A stretch of DNA of 9,982 bases from Clostridia bacterium (GTDB lineage Bacteria > Bacillota_A > Clostridia > Christensenellales > Aristaeellaceae), in the NCBI GenBank assembly GCA_017464225.1, contig JAFUDW010000006.1:1-9982 (forward strand), read 5' to 3'. Below are positions 7,287-9,982 of this stretch, piece by piece. The position numbers were made by a program, and so were the translations under genes. How positions within the stretch are numbered: the stretch's first letter is position 1; each line of letters begins with the position of its first letter. Below the pieces are notes generated by a model. That model ran no database searches. It saw only the letters and a program-made list of their open reading frames with translations, and was not told where the DNA came from.

Positions 7287-8489
7287 ATGAAAAGCATCAG
7301 CAGCGTATATAAGATCGGCAGCGGGCCTTCCAGCTCCCATACCGTGGGGCCCTATCACGCCGCCCAGGTTTTCGGCGCGCGTCATCCGGAGGCCGACCGC
7401 TTTCGGGTGACGCTGTACGGCTCGCTGGCCTTTACCGGCGAGGGCCACGGCACGGGAAAGGCCATCCGGCTGGCCCTGCCCGGGGCCGAGGTGGTGTTCG
7501 ACCGGGAAAAGGCAGATCTGCCGCACCCCAATACCATGCTGTTTGAGGCATTCCGGGGCGAGCGCCTGCTGGCCGCCAGCCGTATATTCAGCGTGGGCGG
7601 CGGCTCCATCCGCATTGAAAACGAGGAGTCGGATGAGGAGACCGAGGTTTACCCGCAGAAGAATTTTGCCGAGATCGTGCAAACCTGTCAAAGGGAAGGG
7701 CTGAGCCTGCCGCAGTTCATCTACCGCATGGAGGAGCCCGGGCTCCGGAACGATCTGAAACGGTCCTGGGAAGCCATGAAGGACGCCATCCGCCGGGGCC
7801 TTGCGGCCGAGGGCGTGCTGCCCGGGGGATTGGGCGTTTCCCGAAAGGCGAAAACGCTGTATGAAAAGCGCTGCTATAATGAGAGCGCCGATGTGACCAT
7901 GAACCGCGTCATCGCCGCCTACGCCTATGCCGTCAGCGAGGAAAACGCCGATGAAAACGTGGTGGTTACCGCGCCCACCTGCGGCAGCTGCGGCGTGCTG
8001 CCCGCCGTGATGTACTATATGCACCGGGACCGGGGCTTCCCCGAGAATGAAATACTGGACGCGCTGGCGGTGGCCGCCATGATCGGCAATGTGATCCGCA
8101 CCAACGCCAGTATTTCGGGGGCCGAGTGCGGCTGCCAGGCCGAAATCGGCAGCGCCTGCTCGATGACGGCGGCGGCGCTGGCCTCGCTGTACGGATTGAA
8201 TATCGATCAGATCGAGTATGCCGCCGAGATCGCCATGGAGCATAACCTGGGCCTGACCTGCGACCCGGTCAACGGCCTGGTGCAGATCCCCTGCATCGAG
8301 CGCAACGCCGTGGCCGCCATGCGCGCCATCAGCTCGGTCAATCTGTCCCGTTTCCTTTACTCCACCCGCAAGATCTCCTTTGACGACGTGGTGGCCACCA
8401 TGTACCGCACCGGCCGGGACATGGATGAAAAGTACCGCGAAACCTCCCATGGCGGGCTGGCGCAGATCTATAACGGCGCGGCGGGCTGA
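7287..8489 (+). CDS. sdaA: L-serine ammonia-lyase, iron-sulfur, single chain
   Basis: A 400-residue cytoplasmic enzyme that deaminates L-serine to pyruvate and ammonia using a [4Fe-4S] cluster. The N-terminal beta domain (about 1-125) begins with the SSSHTVGP signature at 15-22 and contains SVGGGSI. The alpha catalytic domain (about 150-400) carries APTCGSCGVLPA (229-240), NASISGAECGCQAEIGSACSM and LGLTCDPVNGLVQIPCIERN. By spacing with the Legionella enzyme, the cluster ligands should be C283, C325 and C336. The Legionella-type C-terminal Cys is absent (it ends NGAAG). TCGSCG replaces the TNGAAG of other subtypes, as I recall for Bacteroides-type enzymes. There is no ACT domain. The ATG at 7287 has GAGGAG with an 8-nt spacer. 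It is a monocistronic unit between a terminator and the thrS promoter. Confidence 0.95.
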   Translation: MKSISSVYKIGSGPSSSHTVGPYHAAQVFGARHPEADRFRVTLYGSLAFTGEGHGTGKAIRLALPGAEVVFDREKADLPHPNTMLFEAFRGERLLAASRIFSVGGGSIRIENEESDEETEVYPQKNFAEIVQTCQREGLSLPQFIYRMEEPGLRNDLKRSWEAMKDAIRRGLAAEGVLPGGLGVSRKAKTLYEKRCYNESADVTMNRVIAAYAYAVSEENADENVVVTAPTCGSCGVLPAVMYYMHRDRGFPENEILDALAVAAMIGNVIRTNASISGAECGCQAEIGSACSMTAAALASLYGLNIDQIEYAAEIAMEHNLGLTCDPVNGLVQIPCIERNAVAAMRAISSVNLSRFLYSTRKISFDDVVATMYRTGRDMDEKYRETSHGGLAQIYNGAAG

Positions 8490-8526
8490 CCGGGCGGCGT
8501 TTGGCAAGGATATAACGAATCCCGGG

Positions 8527-8554
8527 TTGACAATCGGCCCAAACGTGCTATAAT
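8527..8554 (+). promoter_or_regulatory. thrS promoter
   Basis: A perfect TTGACA (8527-8532) and a perfect TATAAT (8549-8554) are 16 bp apart, with TG at 8546-8547 making an extended -10. Transcription should start near 8561, 72 nt after the serine dehydratase stop. I see no clear terminator between that stop and this promoter, so some read-through is possible. Confidence 0.85.
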
Positions 8555-8560
8555 AAAGCC

Positions 8561-8780
8561 ACCTGCCGGGAGACGAAGACCATGTTTCCGGAAAAAGCGG
8601 CGCAAGAGAGCGCGGGCCATCGGCTGAAAGCCCACGCCGCAGGCGATCCGGCGATACCAGCTTCCGACGGCGGCGGCCCATGGCCGATATCCCATGATCA
8701 AAGAGGTTTAGGCAAGCGGGGTGGAACCGCGGATGCGTTTTGAAAGCATTCGTCCCAGCAATGGGACGGGTGCTTTTTTG
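8561..8780 (+). promoter_or_regulatory. Threonine T-box riboswitch leader
   Basis: An RNA that senses uncharged tRNA-Thr and controls thrS by transcription attenuation. The T-box core GGGTGGAACCGCG is at 8719-8731. Stem I features visible are GACGA near the base, an AGAGAG bulge, and a terminal-loop motif GGCTGAAAGCC. The likely specifier is ACC (Thr) at 8656-8658 in GATACCAG, followed by a purine as usual. The 3' antiterminator arm CGTCCC (8751-8756) is also the 5' arm of the terminator, so the two folds exclude each other. The bulge TGGA predicts a tRNA ending in UCCA, that is, a U discriminator. Low charged threonine should raise thrS expression. Confidence 0.93.
8745..8779 (+). terminator. 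T-box attenuator terminator
   Basis: AGCATTCGTCCC (8745-8756) pairs with GGGACGGGTGCT (8763-8774) around loop AGCAAT, with two G-U pairs. A run of six T's (8774-8779) follows. It is the conditional terminator of the leader and competes with the antiterminator through bases 8751-8756. Confidence 0.92.
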
Positions 8781-8827
8781 GTCGCCGCGGCCAGCGCGCC
8801 ATACAAAAAGAAAGAGGAGAGCGTATC

Positions 8828-9982
8828 ATGAAGATCATCTACAACGACGGCCACGTGGCCGAATGCCCCGCCGAAATGGAGCTGGAGGTGCTCCGCCACT
8901 CCGCCGCCCACATCATGGCCCAGGCCGTCAAGCGCTTGTATCCCGACGCGCACTTTGCCTATGGCCCCGCCACCGAAAAGGGCTTTCATTACGATATCGA
9001 TCTGGGCGATGTGAAGCTCAGCGACGAGGATCTGCCCGCCATCGAAAAGGAAATGCAGAAGATCGTCAAGGAAAACCTGCCCTTCAAGGTCTATCCACTG
9101 CCCCGGGAGGAAGCCATTCAATTAATGCGGGACCGCGGCGAGATCTACAAGGTGGAGCACATCGGCGATCTGCCCGAGGACGCCGTGATCACCTTCTACC
9201 AGCAGGGCGATTATATCGATATGTGCGTGGGCCCGCATCTTTGCTATACTAAGGCGCTCAAGGCCTTTAAGCTCACCGCCCTGTCCGGCGCTTACTGGAA
9301 AAACGATCAGAAGAACAAGATGCTCACCCGGCTGAACGGCGTGGCCTTCCGCAACGCCGAGGAGCTGGCCGCCTATGAAAAAGAGGTGGAGGAAGCCAAG
9401 GCCCGCGACCATCGCCGCATCGGCAAGGATATGAGCCTGTTCATGACCGACGACCTGGTGGGCCGCGGCCTGCCCATGTTCCTGCCCAAGGGCTATACCC
9501 TGTGGCAGCAGCTGGAAAACTATATCCGCGATAAGGAGGTCATGCTGGGTTATCAGCACGTGCTGACCCCCTGCGTGGGCACCGTGGCGCTGTACCAGAC
9601 CAGCGGCCACTGGGAGCATTATAAGGATAACATGTTCCCCGCCATGGAGGTGGAGGGGGAGAGCTTTGTGCTGCGCCCCATGAACTGCCCCCATCATATG
9701 CGCATCTATGCCAACCGTCCCCACAGCTATCGCGATCTGCCCATCCGCATCGGCGAAATCGCCCACGATTTCCGCTTCGAGGCCAGCGGCACATTGAAGG
9801 GCATCGAGCGCGGACGCCACTTCTGCCAGAACGACGCCCATCTGTTTGTCACCCCCGACCAGATCAAGGACGAGGTCAGCAGCGTGGTGCACCTGATCTT
9901 CTCAACCTATAAGGACTTTGGCATCACCGATTACCGCTGCGTTTTGTCCATGCGCGATCCCGAGGACAAAGTCAAGTACCAC
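8828..9982 (+). CDS. thrS: Threonyl-tRNA synthetase, TGS-less (3' end off window)
   Basis: The first 385 residues of a class II synthetase that charges tRNA-Thr; the gene is open at the window end, so no stop is seen. The editing domain carries the metal-site motif HSAAH (24-28) and MCVGPHL (C133, H137), followed by GAYWKNDQKNKML. The catalytic core has RPMNCPHH (C287) and NDAH (H338), matching E. coli zinc ligands C334 and H385 with the same 47-residue shift; the third ligand lies beyond the window. Motif 2 is the stretch around FRFEASGTLKGIERGRHF. Only about 20 residues precede the editing domain, starting MKIIYNDGHVAE, so the roughly 60-residue TGS domain is reduced to its first strand pair or absent. 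Upstream of the ATG is the attenuator, so no longer start exists. GAGGAG lies 8 nt before the ATG. Confidence 0.96.
   Translation, partial: MKIIYNDGHVAECPAEMELEVLRHSAAHIMAQAVKRLYPDAHFAYGPATEKGFHYDIDLGDVKLSDEDLPAIEKEMQKIVKENLPFKVYPLPREEAIQLMRDRGEIYKVEHIGDLPEDAVITFYQQGDYIDMCVGPHLCYTKALKAFKLTALSGAYWKNDQKNKMLTRLNGVAFRNAEELAAYEKEVEEAKARDHRRIGKDMSLFMTDDLVGRGLPMFLPKGYTLWQQLENYIRDKEVMLGYQHVLTPCVGTVALYQTSGHWEHYKDNMFPAMEVEGESFVLRPMNCPHHMRIYANRPHSYRDLPIRIGEIAHDFRFEASGTLKGIERGRHFCQNDAHLFVTPDQIKDEVSSVVHLIFSTYKDFGITDYRCVLSMRDPEDKVKYH

Noticed and set aside
7251..8681. A 476-codon open frame on the minus strand
   Set aside because: It covers the serine dehydratase gene in antisense and runs into the T-box leader. 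Its product resembles no family and is a composition artefact.
8740..9252. A 170-codon plus-strand frame starting in the T-box terminator
   Set aside because: It starts at a TTG inside the attenuator stem and overlaps thrS out of frame.
9122..9892. A 256-codon minus-strand open frame opposite thrS
   Set aside because: It lies antisense to conserved ThrRS motifs, and its Gly/Ala/His/Val-rich product is typical of antisense frames.

Overview
The window looks like chromosomal DNA from a fairly GC-rich member of the Firmicutes (Bacillota), class Clostridia. The evidence is a threonine T-box leader, strong AGGAGG-type ribosome binding sites, TTGACA/TATAAT promoters, a clostridial DUF6171-type small Cys-rich protein, and a secreted BspA-like leucine-rich-repeat protein. 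Finer placement (for example a Christensenellales-like gut lineage) is a guess from GC content and gene style only.

Layout. Bases 1-384 hold no convincing gene. They contain several hairpin-forming inverted repeats and a 21-bp direct repeat. Bases 385-3016 form a four-gene minus-strand operon, in transcription order: a two-TM protein of unknown function, a UspA/KdpD-type universal-stress domain protein, a cytoplasmic GH51 alpha-L-arabinofuranosidase, and a DUF6171-like Cys-rich protein that overlaps the GH51 stop. A good sigma-A-type promoter (about 3050-3078) drives it. A divergent extended -10 promoter (about 3146-3174) drives a 1314-residue secreted protein (3223-7167). That protein has a signal peptide, five and a half copies of a two-part all-beta unit, and a C-terminal BspA-type LRR domain. 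A clear intrinsic terminator follows it.

Bases 7229-8489 hold a separately promoted single-chain iron-sulfur L-serine dehydratase. A TTGACA/TATAAT promoter and a complete threonine T-box leader (8527-8780, specifier ACC) then precede thrS, which runs off the right edge. The ThrRS is unusual in lacking almost all of the N-terminal TGS domain.

How they fit together. The left operon suggests intracellular hydrolysis of imported arabino-oligosaccharides alongside small accessory proteins of unknown role. The secreted repeat protein is probably an extracellular binding or adhesion scaffold. The serine dehydratase (serine to pyruvate plus ammonia) and the T-box-controlled thrS are separate units of hydroxy-amino-acid metabolism and translation. 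I see no mobile element, CRISPR array, rRNA or tRNA gene. The least explained items are the modular secreted protein, the hairpin-rich left end, the mixed four-gene operon and the TGS-less ThrRS.
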